A DNA stretch of 64,000 bases from JBBQQG01 sp038216175 (GTDB taxonomy: Bacteria; Patescibacteriota; Saccharimonadia; Saccharimonadales; OMJO01), in NCBI GenBank assembly GCA_038216175.1, contig JBBQQG010000002.1, positions 1 to 64,000 on the forward strand, read 5' to 3'. Both the position numbers and the translations under genes were made by a program. The notes beneath the pieces were generated by a model that did no database searches, was not told the DNA's origin, and saw nothing but the letters and a program-made list of their open reading frames with translations. Below, piece after piece: positions 50,452 through 58,793 of the stretch; the stretch's first letter is position 1, and the number at the start of each line of letters is the position of its first letter.

Positions 50452-52905
50452 TTATGTATTATCTGATGTAATTGCGGCTTCCTCAATCAGTTTTTGAGCA
50501 ATTCTTCTTGATTTTCGAATCCGTCTACGTTCCCTCTCGCTTGTACCACCCCAAATACCATATATCTCGCCGTTAACTATTGCGAACTCTCGGCACTCAA
50601 GTTGGACAATACATCCTGCACATATAGCCTTAGCTTCTTTAGTTGAAGCGCCTCTTTGTGGAAAAAAGATGTCTTGGTCTATGTCGTTACATGCTCCATT
50701 TTCGCGTTTAAAGCCGTCAATTGCTGCAATTATTTTCGAATGAGAACCGTTATTTGAACGACCGACAGATGTTACAGGCTCAATATCATCGGTTTCTATA
50801 TTGGAAATGTCAAGCGTTTGATCACCAGCCAGGTATCGATTTAGCCTAGTAAATCTGTCTAATACTGACTGATCACGGAGTTCTTTTGTCCCAGATAATT
50901 GGCGAAGTACTGCCTTTATAGATCTTATGTCTATATCTTGGGGTACATTATCGCCATTTAGTACAAAATTGACAAGCCCTTTCTCAGCGGCTGTCAGATA
51001 ATCGACTAACTCTAGCGAAGGAACATTTTCATCAGCATTGTCATCGAATAGATCCTCACGCTGTCTCTGTCTAGGCGGATCAAATTGATTGCGATAAATA
51101 TTTTCTTGTAGAGGTAGTGAGCGGGGCTTAGTCACTCTGCTAGGGGCTGAATTATTAGGCTTTTTTGGTTCTTTAGCAAAATGTTCTGGCAAGATTAATT
51201 GCAAGTCTACAGCGTCCGGGCTTGACGCAGGAAGCTCAGCTATTCGATCACTCTTACCCCAAATCAGATCGCATTTACCTTGGTACCAGGATTCGATAAG
51301 TTCAGCATCAGTTGTAAAGTGGCTAACGTTGTCTTCATAATTTTCTAGACGATAGACAAAGTCTTGTGTGGTTTGAGGAATACCTTCCGGTGCGTAAGTC
51401 CAATTTCCTGTAACTTCAGGGTGACCATAAAGTACAGGCTTACGTTGATATCGTCTATCGATACACTCGATTACCATTAATACTTTGTCTGGATTATTAC
51501 TATCGATTCTTTGGCCACGGCCGGTCCGTTGTTTTTGTCTTACATAAGATAGTGATGGGTTTACATTCACAACTACCTCTATACCTTTTTCATCGTATCC
51601 TTCACCTAGTAATTTTGCTTGAGTTAGGGCAGTAACATCGCGATTGTGAAAGGCTTTTAAAATGCCTTGTAACTCCCTGGGACTTTGTCCTCCATATACT
51701 GTCAATGCTTTTACGCCGTAGCTTCGTAGTTTTTCGGCTAATTCTGTAGCATGTGCAACCGAACCAGTATTAAACATTGTCATTTTATCTTTAAGCATTT
51801 CAGCAGCAAACTTGGCAATGACATGATTTCTAACGTCAGTATTGATGGCGGTATCAAGTGTAGACGGGTCATAATTTTTACCAACGATATTTACGTGAGA
51901 CAAATCAGTTGGCGTTGTCAGCACTCCTGTAATATAAGGAGCAATTAATCCCAAATCTATCGCTTCTGGAGTTGTAATGGTATGAATTTCATCTGGCAGG
52001 GCGGTCCGAAGTTGTCGTTTTTCGTCGTAATCTGGTGTGGCCGTAAATCCCAGCCATGCAGCATGCTCAAAATGATTATGTAGTGAGTTTTGGGTGGAAC
52101 CACCATGCATATGATGAGCTTCGTCTAGTATAATCAAACCGTAGCTTTTAGGGTCAATAGCCCACAAACTATCATTTTTTGTAAACGAGGTATGTTTTGT
52201 CAGCATACTATAAGTACCAATAACTACATCGCCTTTGTGGTTGTCTCTCTTATTACCATTTTGTAGCATGACTACTTCTCCACCAAATCCTTTTTCACGT
52301 ATTTCTTTATAAGTTTGCTCAACTAACTGCCTAGTTGGTTCGGCAACATAGGTACGTGGCAGCTTATCGTTCTGTCTTAGGATCTCAAGCAGAGTTGCAA
52401 ATAAAAATGTTTTACCGGCTCCAGTAGGAGCCGAGAGGTAGCCTCTAGCTTCAGGTGCTAAATGACTACTATAATAATCGACTAAGGATTCGACAGCTGG
52501 TCCCTGACCTCTACGCAGTCGCTCACCAATCTCCTTACTTATAAAGCTGTGATCTAGTTCCTGAACGACAGCTAAGTGAGGTTTTTTTTCGAGTTCAACT
52601 TTCGCATAAATCGATGGATTAATACCAAGTGTCGAATCAGTTATGCTATTGAGTGATGATTTTAAACCTCGTATCCCCTGGAAATTAGCATGTGTTATTT
52701 CGTAGAGTTTAGAACTAACTTGTGAAGCAGTTTCCGAATCTAATTCTAGAGTCTGGCATAGCTCGAAAGCCGATGCCGCTAGGTTTAATCGCAACCGTGC
52801 AAGTTCTAATTCTGATCTGGGGATGTCTAAGGCAGCGCCCTGTTCGCCAGGAAAAACTCTATCTAACAGCAGTTTTCCTTCTAGGCTCGGGACTGGCATG
52901 GACAT
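50452..52905 (-). CDS. DEAH-box helicase fused to a WhiB-type iron-sulfur domain
   Basis: 817 residues. A helical N-terminus (about 36-75), a superfamily 2 helicase core with Walker A APTGAGKT (159-166), DEAH (261-264), GFTATP (286-291) and the motif VI region RQKQRTGRGQR, then a linker, and a C-terminal WhiB domain from about 739. Its cysteines are C739, C762, C765 and C771 (Cx22Cx2Cx5C), followed by GIWGG (783-787) and a basic ERERRRIRKSRR segment, all in canonical WhiB order. WhiB proteins are [4Fe-4S] transcription factors of Actinobacteria and their phages. A fusion to a helicase is unusual; it suggests a DNA or RNA remodeller controlled by redox or NO. It overlaps the upstream gene by 47 bases. 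Confidence 0.88.
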   Translation of the reverse strand: MSMPVPSLEGKLLLDRVFPGEQGAALDIPRSELELARLRLNLAASAFELCQTLELDSETASQVSSKLYEITHANFQGIRGLKSSLNSITDSTLGINPSIYAKVELEKKPHLAVVQELDHSFISKEIGERLRRGQGPAVESLVDYYSSHLAPEARGYLSAPTGAGKTFLFATLLEILRQNDKLPRTYVAEPTRQLVEQTYKEIREKGFGGEVVMLQNGNKRDNHKGDVVIGTYSMLTKHTSFTKNDSLWAIDPKSYGLIILDEAHHMHGGSTQNSLHNHFEHAAWLGFTATPDYDEKRQLRTALPDEIHTITTPEAIDLGLIAPYITGVLTTPTDLSHVNIVGKNYDPSTLDTAINTDVRNHVIAKFAAEMLKDKMTMFNTGSVAHATELAEKLRSYGVKALTVYGGQSPRELQGILKAFHNRDVTALTQAKLLGEGYDEKGIEVVVNVNPSLSYVRQKQRTGRGQRIDSNNPDKVLMVIECIDRRYQRKPVLYGHPEVTGNWTYAPEGIPQTTQDFVYRLENYEDNVSHFTTDAELIESWYQGKCDLIWGKSDRIAELPASSPDAVDLQLILPEHFAKEPKKPNNSAPSRVTKPRSLPLQENIYRNQFDPPRQRQREDLFDDNADENVPSLELVDYLTAAEKGLVNFVLNGDNVPQDIDIRSIKAVLRQLSGTKELRDQSVLDRFTRLNRYLAGDQTLDISNIETDDIEPVTSVGRSNNGSHSKIIAAIDGFKRENGACNDIDQDIFFPQRGASTKEAKAICAGCIVQLECREFAIVNGEIYGIWGGTSERERRRIRKSRRIAQKLIEEAAITSDNT

Positions 52906-54364
52906 GATTGAATAACTCCTTAAATGTATCTTTTGTAATGTTTCTATCTAGAGCAGCAATTGCATTGTCAATTCTACTCTTTACAGAGTTAGAAGAAATA
53001 TGACTTGCCTTAGCTATCTCCTCATATTCTACTGGTATTCCATATAGTCCTGTCCATTTTTGTAGTTGTTGACAGCGTTCGTCTTTCTGGTCTTCGCTTA
53101 ATCCTGTTTGTTCTAACGATGCAAATTCATCTATCAGGACATGTGTAAGCAAAGATAAGTGATATTGATCCAGGTCAAGAATTCTTTCGCTAAAGTTAAG
53201 TGGAAAGGATCTAAGCAAGAAGTTGCGCATATTAGCTGGTGCCCTATTATGTTGATAAAAATCTGTAGATGTAAACCTTTCATTATTAGTTATATTTTTA
53301 TCAATAACATTAGATTGTGCAGTTTCTACTTGACTGTTTCTGTTATCTTTTTTATCTAAAACCTCTAAGATATCATTATTTGAATTTTCTTTTTCAAATA
53401 CAAAAAGTTGATCTAAGTCAGTGTGGCCTAATGTAGCTTCCGATTTTCTAATCATATCCGAAGCGACCATATTACTAATTATACGTTCTAAAGTTTCTTT
53501 AACTTTTTGCAAGCTGTTATAGACACTTGGATCACTTAATCCCATTTGCTGAGCAACTTCATGTGCACTTAATGGAGGTGTGTGTAAACCGATATGTGCT
53601 TCAATGCGTTCTCTTTGCTTTACCTTTCGTTGAGGAGTTGATTTAGCAATATCTGCTGTTGAATAGTATTCCAATATTTCCCAAGTCAGTAGACTCGTAG
53701 CATCGTTACTAAGTTTTTCTATTTCTATTTCTCGGCTTGGCATTGCTCCTTTTAAGAAATTCTTCATATATTTAGGATAATTTAGGTGTCTATATAATTG
53801 TGGATGTTCAGTAAATTCAATTATGTCATTTCTTGGGAGCCATTCGATTGGTTCTATATCGGGTTCTAATATTTTTTCTACTTCCACTTCTTTAGCAGTT
53901 TCTCGTTCAATTACGGGTTCCAATTCTTTTATTTCGATAGTATCTTGTCGATCAACATCTTCAACGCAAATGTTAGGAGTTTCTGCCGGTAAACTGTCAG
54001 TTTCTTTTGGTATAACCGCCTCTGCAACTTTTGATCTTGCTGTACTATCATGTTGGATTTGACCATTTAATGTTGCAGCAACGCTTCCCAGCAAACGATT
54101 AACATATTCGTGATGTAAGGGAGATAATAGATTTATCCGTTCAACAGCTGCTTGTTGAAAAATTAACAAAGTTTCAGGCTCAAGATCTAAGGCTTGGCCT
54201 AATGTAAACGCAGATAAAGCAGTTATTTGGGTCATTCTAGCTTTGTCGGAAGCAAGAATTTCTCTAGTAGTATTATCTAATATAGCTTCTGCAGCCTGTA
54301 TTGCTTCAGCTGAATAGTTGAGATCAGTGGGAGGAAAGATTGGTTGTAAGTTATCTGCAGACAT
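52859..54364 (-). CDS. Protein with duplicated sigma-region-4-like HTH modules
   Basis: 501 residues. The N-terminus (about 42-90) has ALSAFTLGQALDLEPET, matching AASAFELCQTLELDSET in the helicase encoded next. A long acidic linker (about 105-180) follows, then two copies of a module of about 100 residues: KYMKNFLKGAMPSREIEIEK to LSAHEVAQQMGLSDPSVYNS, and ANMRNFLLRSFPLNFSERIL to VEYEEIAKASHISSNSVKSR. Each ends in a helix-turn-helix like sigma factor region 4. No region 2 (core-binding) is seen. It may be a DNA-binding partner of the helicase-WhiB protein, whose gene it overlaps. No known family named. Confidence 0.75.
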   Translation of the reverse strand: MSADNLQPIFPPTDLNYSAEAIQAAEAILDNTTREILASDKARMTQITALSAFTLGQALDLEPETLLIFQQAAVERINLLSPLHHEYVNRLLGSVAATLNGQIQHDSTARSKVAEAVIPKETDSLPAETPNICVEDVDRQDTIEIKELEPVIERETAKEVEVEKILEPDIEPIEWLPRNDIIEFTEHPQLYRHLNYPKYMKNFLKGAMPSREIEIEKLSNDATSLLTWEILEYYSTADIAKSTPQRKVKQRERIEAHIGLHTPPLSAHEVAQQMGLSDPSVYNSLQKVKETLERIISNMVASDMIRKSEATLGHTDLDQLFVFEKENSNNDILEVLDKKDNRNSQVETAQSNVIDKNITNNERFTSTDFYQHNRAPANMRNFLLRSFPLNFSERILDLDQYHLSLLTHVLIDEFASLEQTGLSEDQKDERCQQLQKWTGLYGIPVEYEEIAKASHISSNSVKSRIDNAIAALDRNITKDTFKELFNHVHASPEPRRKTAVR

Positions 54365-54574
54365 ATATTATCACTCGATAGTAATCTATATCCCCGATAT
54401 TGCAAGCATTAGAATTATAAATTTGAACGATTAGTTTATATCTTAATTAAGAACGGTCCTTCTTAGTAAAGTATTAATCAATTTATAAAATTTCGGTTGA
54501 GTATATTTTGATTATATGTATATTCTAAAACACTCACGCATATACTTGAGAGAATTAAGAAATAATGAAATAAT

Positions 54575-55939
54575 ATGAGTAGTAAATTGTCAGGATCATT
54601 TGTGCCGTTATCTTTGGAAGGACTTCATGCAGCTCAACAACCACAATGGGAGGTTGAACATCTGGATATAGTTATATCTATTCTAGAACAGAAAGATCCT
54701 CTCACAAGTCCAAAGGAGACAGATAGGCTAACAGCGCAGTTAGGAGAAGTTGCAGCCGGAAGAGCCTTTCTTCTTCAAGAAGGTCCATGTGCAGAATCGT
54801 TTGCTGATACTCCAAAGCTAGCCCAAGATCTGTTTGGTAATGTCATCTTGCCTGGCACTATTGTGTTAGCCCACGGCGCTGGACTACCAATAATTAAAGT
54901 TGCTCGAGCTGCAGGTCAGTTTGGTAAACCTAGGTCATCGGATACTGAGGAACGAGACGGCCAAATACTAACTTCGTATCGGGGAGATATAGTTAATGAT
55001 CCTGATTTCACAGAGTCTGCACGAAGACCAAACCCGGAAAGATTATTACAGGCATATACTCACTCTCTGGCAACTCTTCGAGCAATTGGCAAATTAGCCA
55101 AAGAAGGTTTTGCAGACCTTGAGCAAATACATAACTGGAATGTAAATTTTAGTGGTACAGGATCCGATCGAGAAAAATTTAAGGTCGTGTCTAATAATAT
55201 CTCACATAGCTTACAGTTTATGAGAGCTTGTGGCATTGATACGTCAGCTATACCAAGCTTGCATGAAGCAGAGACTTTTGTCTCTCACGAGGCGTTAATA
55301 TTACCATATGAAATTGCTTTAACACGAGCTAATAATAGAGGTAAATTATACGATACCTCAGCCCATATGCTTTGGGTTGGAGAACGTACACGAGGTATAG
55401 ATGACGCTCATGTTGAATTTGTTTCAGCTATCGAAAATCCTGTTGCGGTAAAGCTTGGTCCCAAAACAACTCCAGATGAAGTATTAAGATTGTGCGAAAA
55501 AATCAATCCGAATCGAATTCCTGGACGGTTAACACTAATTAGCAGGATGGGAGTAGATCTAATTGACTCTAAGTTACCGTCATTACTACATATAGTTCGT
55601 GAAAACAATTTACCTGTAGTTTGGTCCTGTGACCCTATGCATGGCAATACTATTACAACCAAGCGTGGACAAAAAACTCGCAGATTTACAGATATAAGAG
55701 GTGAAGTTGAGTTGTTTTTTGAAGTGTGTAACGAGGAAGCGACATGGCCCGGCGGAGTCCATCTTGAAGTCACGAGTGAAGATGTTACGGAATGTTTGGG
55801 TGGAAGTGAGCCAACAACGGTCAGAACTAGTGATTTAGACTCTAATTACAAGACAAAATGTGACCCCAGACTTAATTCATCGCAAAGTTTAGAATTAGCA
55901 TTTTTAATTTCGGAACAGTTAGTAAAATATAGAAAATAA
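54575..55939 (+). CDS. Class II DAHP synthase (3-deoxy-7-phosphoheptulonate synthase)
   Basis: 454 residues, family-typical. It condenses PEP and erythrose-4-phosphate in the first step of aromatic synthesis. Blocks: QEGPCAESF (usually GDCAE), ARAAGQFGKPRSSD, LPYEIALTR, SAHMLWVGERTR, VKLGPKTTP, GRLTLISRMG, WSCDPMHGNT with metal-binding His, and GGVHLEVTSEDVTECLGG. All metal and substrate residues I can check are present except the D-to-P change in GDCAE. No other shikimate gene lies in the window, and small-genome CPR bacteria usually lack this pathway, so its use here is unclear. Class II forms are common in Actinobacteria. Confidence 0.93.
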   Translation: MSSKLSGSFVPLSLEGLHAAQQPQWEVEHLDIVISILEQKDPLTSPKETDRLTAQLGEVAAGRAFLLQEGPCAESFADTPKLAQDLFGNVILPGTIVLAHGAGLPIIKVARAAGQFGKPRSSDTEERDGQILTSYRGDIVNDPDFTESARRPNPERLLQAYTHSLATLRAIGKLAKEGFADLEQIHNWNVNFSGTGSDREKFKVVSNNISHSLQFMRACGIDTSAIPSLHEAETFVSHEALILPYEIALTRANNRGKLYDTSAHMLWVGERTRGIDDAHVEFVSAIENPVAVKLGPKTTPDEVLRLCEKINPNRIPGRLTLISRMGVDLIDSKLPSLLHIVRENNLPVVWSCDPMHGNTITTKRGQKTRRFTDIRGEVELFFEVCNEEATWPGGVHLEVTSEDVTECLGGSEPTTVRTSDLDSNYKTKCDPRLNSSQSLELAFLISEQLVKYRK

Positions 55940-56070
55940 TATAGCAAATTCACTTATACATTGCTATTACGAGATTATGACCACTTCAAGATAGAATATT
56001 ACGTGTTTCGGCAACTTTTGAACTAGTGGATGGCTATACGTGACGATTTTCGAACTTTATGTAGAGTTGA

Positions 56071-56319
56071 CTACAAGTCCTTGTAAGTCTTCTCGCTACG
56101 CCTACCAATAGATAATATATTTGTTTCTTTAGCTTGGTTAATGCTAAAAATTATTCTGTAATTTCCGACCCTAATCCTGTAGACTCCAGATTGGCCTTTT
56201 AGAGCTTTAATATCTAAACCGTCAAGCTGTAATTTAGCAATCTGTTCGATCACTTTATTGATACGTTTTAGGTCACTTTTGGATAGCTTGGACAGTAACT
56301 TAGTGATTTTATCTGGCAT
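56071..56319 (-). CDS. RelE/ParE-family toxin
   Basis: 82 residues. The RelE/ParE fold is shown by KLSKSDLKRINKVIEQIAKL, the LKGQSGVYRIRVGNYRIIF strand pair with conserved Arg and Tyr, and the final IGRRSEKTY. Such toxins cleave mRNA on the ribosome or poison gyrase. It lies three bases after its antitoxin gene. Confidence 0.9.
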   Translation of the reverse strand: MPDKITKLLSKLSKSDLKRINKVIEQIAKLQLDGLDIKALKGQSGVYRIRVGNYRIIFSINQAKETNILSIGRRSEKTYKDL

Positions 56320-56322
56320 AAA

Positions 56323-56574
56323 CTATTGAACTAGTTGTTTGATTGCAGCCAATACATCGCCCGAGGGTACCCCATCAGGATGTATCTCTCGGAAATTAAC
56401 TACCGTTTCCCAAATCCCCTCATCTCCCCACTCATCAACTATTCGTTGGTTTCTCAGCCTCTTAACCAGAGTATCACGGATAAAATCACTGCGGCTTGCG
56501 TATTCAGCCTTAGCTTCTTCATCTATTTTCTTTAGTAGTTCTTCGGGGAGGGATATGTTTATAGTTTTAATCAT
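56323..56574 (-). CDS. Ribbon-helix-helix antitoxin
   Basis: 83 residues from the ATG at 56574, where the RHH strand MIKTINISLPEELLKKIDEE begins; a longer frame to 56610 would read through the operator and is rejected. The strand plus two helices (RSDFIRDTLVKRL) form the DNA-binding dimer, and the C-terminal half should bind the toxin. A palindrome in its promoter fits autorepression. Confidence 0.9.
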   Translation of the reverse strand: MIKTINISLPEELLKKIDEEAKAEYASRSDFIRDTLVKRLRNQRIVDEWGDEGIWETVVNFREIHPDGVPSGDVLAAIKQLVQ

Positions 56575-56582
56575 ACATATAA

Positions 56583-56609
56583 CATACAATACTTGTATGG
56601 GTATTGTCA
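56583..56609 (-). promoter_or_regulatory. Promoter and palindromic operator of the toxin-antitoxin operon
   Basis: On the minus strand TTGACA (56604-56609) is followed by a perfect repeat CATACAA-TAC-TTGTATG (56583-56599) filling the space to the -10 region. A dimer bound there would block RNA polymerase. Confidence 0.65.
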
Positions 56610-56636
56610 ATACATGAATATAAAACTCTTATGCTT

Positions 56637-56710
56637 TGGCTGGGAGTGAGGGACTCGAACCCCCGATCCTGGGACCAGAACCCAGTGCCTTACCGCTTGG
56701 CCAACTCCCA
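56637..56710 (-). tRNA. tRNA-Gln (CUG)
   Basis: Minus-strand cloverleaf: acceptor TGGGAGT/ACTCCCA with the U1-A72 pair usual for Gln, D-arm GGCCAAGCGGTAAGGC, anticodon stem CTGGG/CCCAG with loop TTCTGGT (anticodon CTG), T-arm GGGTTCGAGTCCC, discriminator G and encoded CCA. Confidence 0.96.
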
Positions 56711-56806
56711 TTAACAGGGTGATTATACGGTGTTATATAATCATTGTCGATATATAACGTATTATATACTGCTAATGGTAAGTTAAGGTACAATCAGTAA
56801 TTAAAG

Positions 56807-57484
56807 ATGAACAATCGACTCGATAGAAATACTAGTGGGCAATTTGAGATATTTTACTCAATTTTAGTAGCAGTATTAATTCCACTTATAATTATAATAA
56901 GTGCATTTCTTAATTCTAGATTTACAGCAAGTGATAACGATAAATATCAGAAAAATAATGCAATCATTATTAGCAACGTTATAACTACTGCTATTAGTAA
57001 CAATATTAACCAAAGATCGCTATTACTGCAGCAAATTATTTCATATCAAACAAGCAATCCTGATATTACTAAGGTGACAGTAGCCCGACCTCTAGATCAA
57101 GCTAAACACTACGTGATTACTGAATCATCTGACACTGCCGAGATTGCACTAGATAAACAGGACATAAATTATGATTTAGTATTATCAAGTAAAAAGAGTC
57201 TGTCAGAACTTATTATCAAAAATAATGATAAATACTGGCAAGTAATTCGACCAGTAATTCAAGATAATAGAATACTAGCGATAGTTACAGTCGATTTATC
57301 AACCAGTAAAGCAGATGCATTGCAACATTCCACTCTGATTAAATCTTTGGTTGTAATGACTGTAATGATTTTGATCATCGTAATACTTTTAATTAATGAC
57401 ATACTTTTCTTAGAACATGCTATTAGCCCAAAGATAATTAACAACGAGCATGAACAAGAAAACCTAGAGCAAAATAAATTGTAG
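56807..57484 (+). CDS. Two-helix membrane protein with Cache-like sensor domain
   Basis: 225 residues. Helix 1 (about 16-38), an extracytoplasmic domain of about 140 residues with a long first helix and strands as in small Cache/PAS-like sensors (YWQVIRPVIQDNRILAIVTVDLS is the typical last strand pair), helix 2 (about 180-203), and a short acidic tail. No HAMP, kinase or cyclase domain follows, so it is a sensor without output, or it signals through a partner. A TACAAT box ends 12 bases before the ATG. Confidence 0.7.
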   Translation: MNNRLDRNTSGQFEIFYSILVAVLIPLIIIISAFLNSRFTASDNDKYQKNNAIIISNVITTAISNNINQRSLLLQQIISYQTSNPDITKVTVARPLDQAKHYVITESSDTAEIALDKQDINYDLVLSSKKSLSELIIKNNDKYWQVIRPVIQDNRILAIVTVDLSTSKADALQHSTLIKSLVVMTVMILIIVILLINDILFLEHAISPKIINNEHEQENLEQNKL

Positions 57485-57498
57485 TATTTCAACTATGT

Positions 57499-57504
57499 TA
57501 TAAT
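57499..57504 (+). promoter_or_regulatory. -10 box of the metK leader
   Basis: TATAAT about 15 bases before the riboswitch fold; -35 region not clear. Confidence 0.45.
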
Positions 57505-57519
57505 TGATAACGCTTTAAC

Positions 57520-57633
57520 AACGTAAAATATAAAGAGTGCAGCGAGAGATCTAGCTTTATGACCTGCCAGCAACCTGTATTTAATATAAGGTGCTCCATC
57601 TAGCCCGCCATGATGCAGGGAAGATGTTATGAC
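57520..57633 (+). promoter_or_regulatory. SAM-I-clan riboswitch upstream of metK
   Basis: The leader contains GAGTGCAGCGAGAGATCTAG, then CCAGCAACC (kink-turn/P2-P3 region), GGTGC 15 bases later, a CCCGC/GCAGGG hairpin in the P4 position, and GGAAGATG at the 3' side of P1. These are the conserved blocks of the SAM-I/SAM-IV clan in correct order; the GAGTGCAGCG 5' block leans toward the SAM-I/IV variant. Position directly before S-adenosylmethionine synthetase fits feedback by SAM. Confidence 0.8.
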
Positions 57634-57646
57634 GAATATTCGTTTC

Positions 57647-57680
57647 ATCCTTTCTGAACCATGACAAGAAAGGATTTTTT
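57647..57680 (+). terminator. Riboswitch expression platform: terminator that also hides the ribosome site
   Basis: ATCCTTTCT (57647-57655) pairs with AGAAAGGAT (57667-57675), followed by five T residues that run to the ATG at 57681. The Shine-Dalgarno AAAGGA lies in the 3' arm, so the same hairpin can stop transcription and block ribosome binding. Confidence 0.75.
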
Positions 57681-58793
57681 ATGTCAAAAACTTTATTTAG
57701 TAGTGAGTCGGTTTGTGCAGGACATCCTGATAAACTATGCGACTCAGTAAGTGACGCGTTATTAGACGAAATTCTTAAACAAGATCCTGAAGGAAGGACC
57801 GGAATTGAAACTGTAGCCGGCGCAAACCAAATATGCCTATTTGGTGAAATTAAAACCAGTGCGATAGTTAATTATGAATCTGTCGTAAGAAATAAAATTA
57901 TAGATTTAGGTTATACAAATCCAGAATGGGGATTTTCTAATAAATCGATATTTCAAAATTACATCCATGAGCAGTCTCCTGAAATTTCTCAAGGTGTAGA
58001 TGTTGAAGGTGCCGGCGATCAAGGAATGATGTTTGGATTTGCTTGCAAAGATACAAAAGATTTGATGCCTCTGCCGATTAGCTTAGCTCATTCACTTACT
58101 AGAAAAATCGATTTAGTCAGAGAAAAAAAAGAAATCGAGTGGTTAAGACCAGATGGTAAAGCACAAGTTACAATAGAGTACGAAAATTTAAAACCATCGA
58201 GAATCGCTAAAATTGTGATTGCGGTGGCACATAGCGAAGAAGTTAATGAAGACGCAGTCAAACAAGCAATACTTGAACAAGTAATTACGCCTATTGTTAA
58301 TGAATTTGAGTTAAATCTTCCTGAGTCAGATGACATTATTGTAAATGGAACTGGTGCCTGGTATATCCCGGGACCGCAGAGTGATGCTGGTTTAACCGGA
58401 CGCAAAATTGTTGTAGATGGCTACGGCGGTTATGCGCGAGTTGGCGGTGGTGCTTTTAGTGGAAAAGACCCGAGTAAAGTAGACAGGTCGGGTGCCTACG
58501 CTGCCAGATTTATCGCAAAAAATATTGTAGCAGCAGGATTAGCCGAACGTTGCGAAATCGGCCTAGCGTATGTTATTGGCAAACCATATCCATTAATGCA
58601 AACAATCGACACGTTCGGAACTACGAACGTTGACGAAAAGGAATTAGAAGTATTCAGCCATAAATTAATAGATACTTCAGTGAATGGAATAATTAAAAAA
58701 CTAGATCTAAAAAGACCTATTTATAGTCAAACAACCGCTTACGGTCATTTTGGCAAACCACAACTTCCATGGGAGCAAGTAATCGCTAATTAA
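57681..58793 (+). CDS. metK: S-adenosylmethionine synthetase
   Basis: 370 residues. It makes SAM from methionine and ATP. FSSESVCAGHPDKLCDSVSD (N-terminal, catalytic His), GAGDQGMMFGFA, VDGYGGYARVGGGAFSGKDP (P-loop and K loop), DRSGAYAARFIAKNIVAAG, and the C-terminal TAYGHFG are family signatures. AAAGGA lies six bases before the ATG inside the regulatory hairpin. Its 3' end overlaps the convergent sodC by four bases. Confidence 0.97.
   Translation: MSKTLFSSESVCAGHPDKLCDSVSDALLDEILKQDPEGRTGIETVAGANQICLFGEIKTSAIVNYESVVRNKIIDLGYTNPEWGFSNKSIFQNYIHEQSPEISQGVDVEGAGDQGMMFGFACKDTKDLMPLPISLAHSLTRKIDLVREKKEIEWLRPDGKAQVTIEYENLKPSRIAKIVIAVAHSEEVNEDAVKQAILEQVITPIVNEFELNLPESDDIIVNGTGAWYIPGPQSDAGLTGRKIVVDGYGGYARVGGGAFSGKDPSKVDRSGAYAARFIAKNIVAAGLAERCEIGLAYVIGKPYPLMQTIDTFGTTNVDEKELEVFSHKLIDTSVNGIIKKLDLKRPIYSQTTAYGHFGKPQLPWEQVIAN

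Noticed and set aside
50452..55939. Prophage or integrated element containing the helicase-WhiB genes
   Set aside because: No integrase, capsid, portal, terminase or att repeats are visible; composition matches the surroundings.
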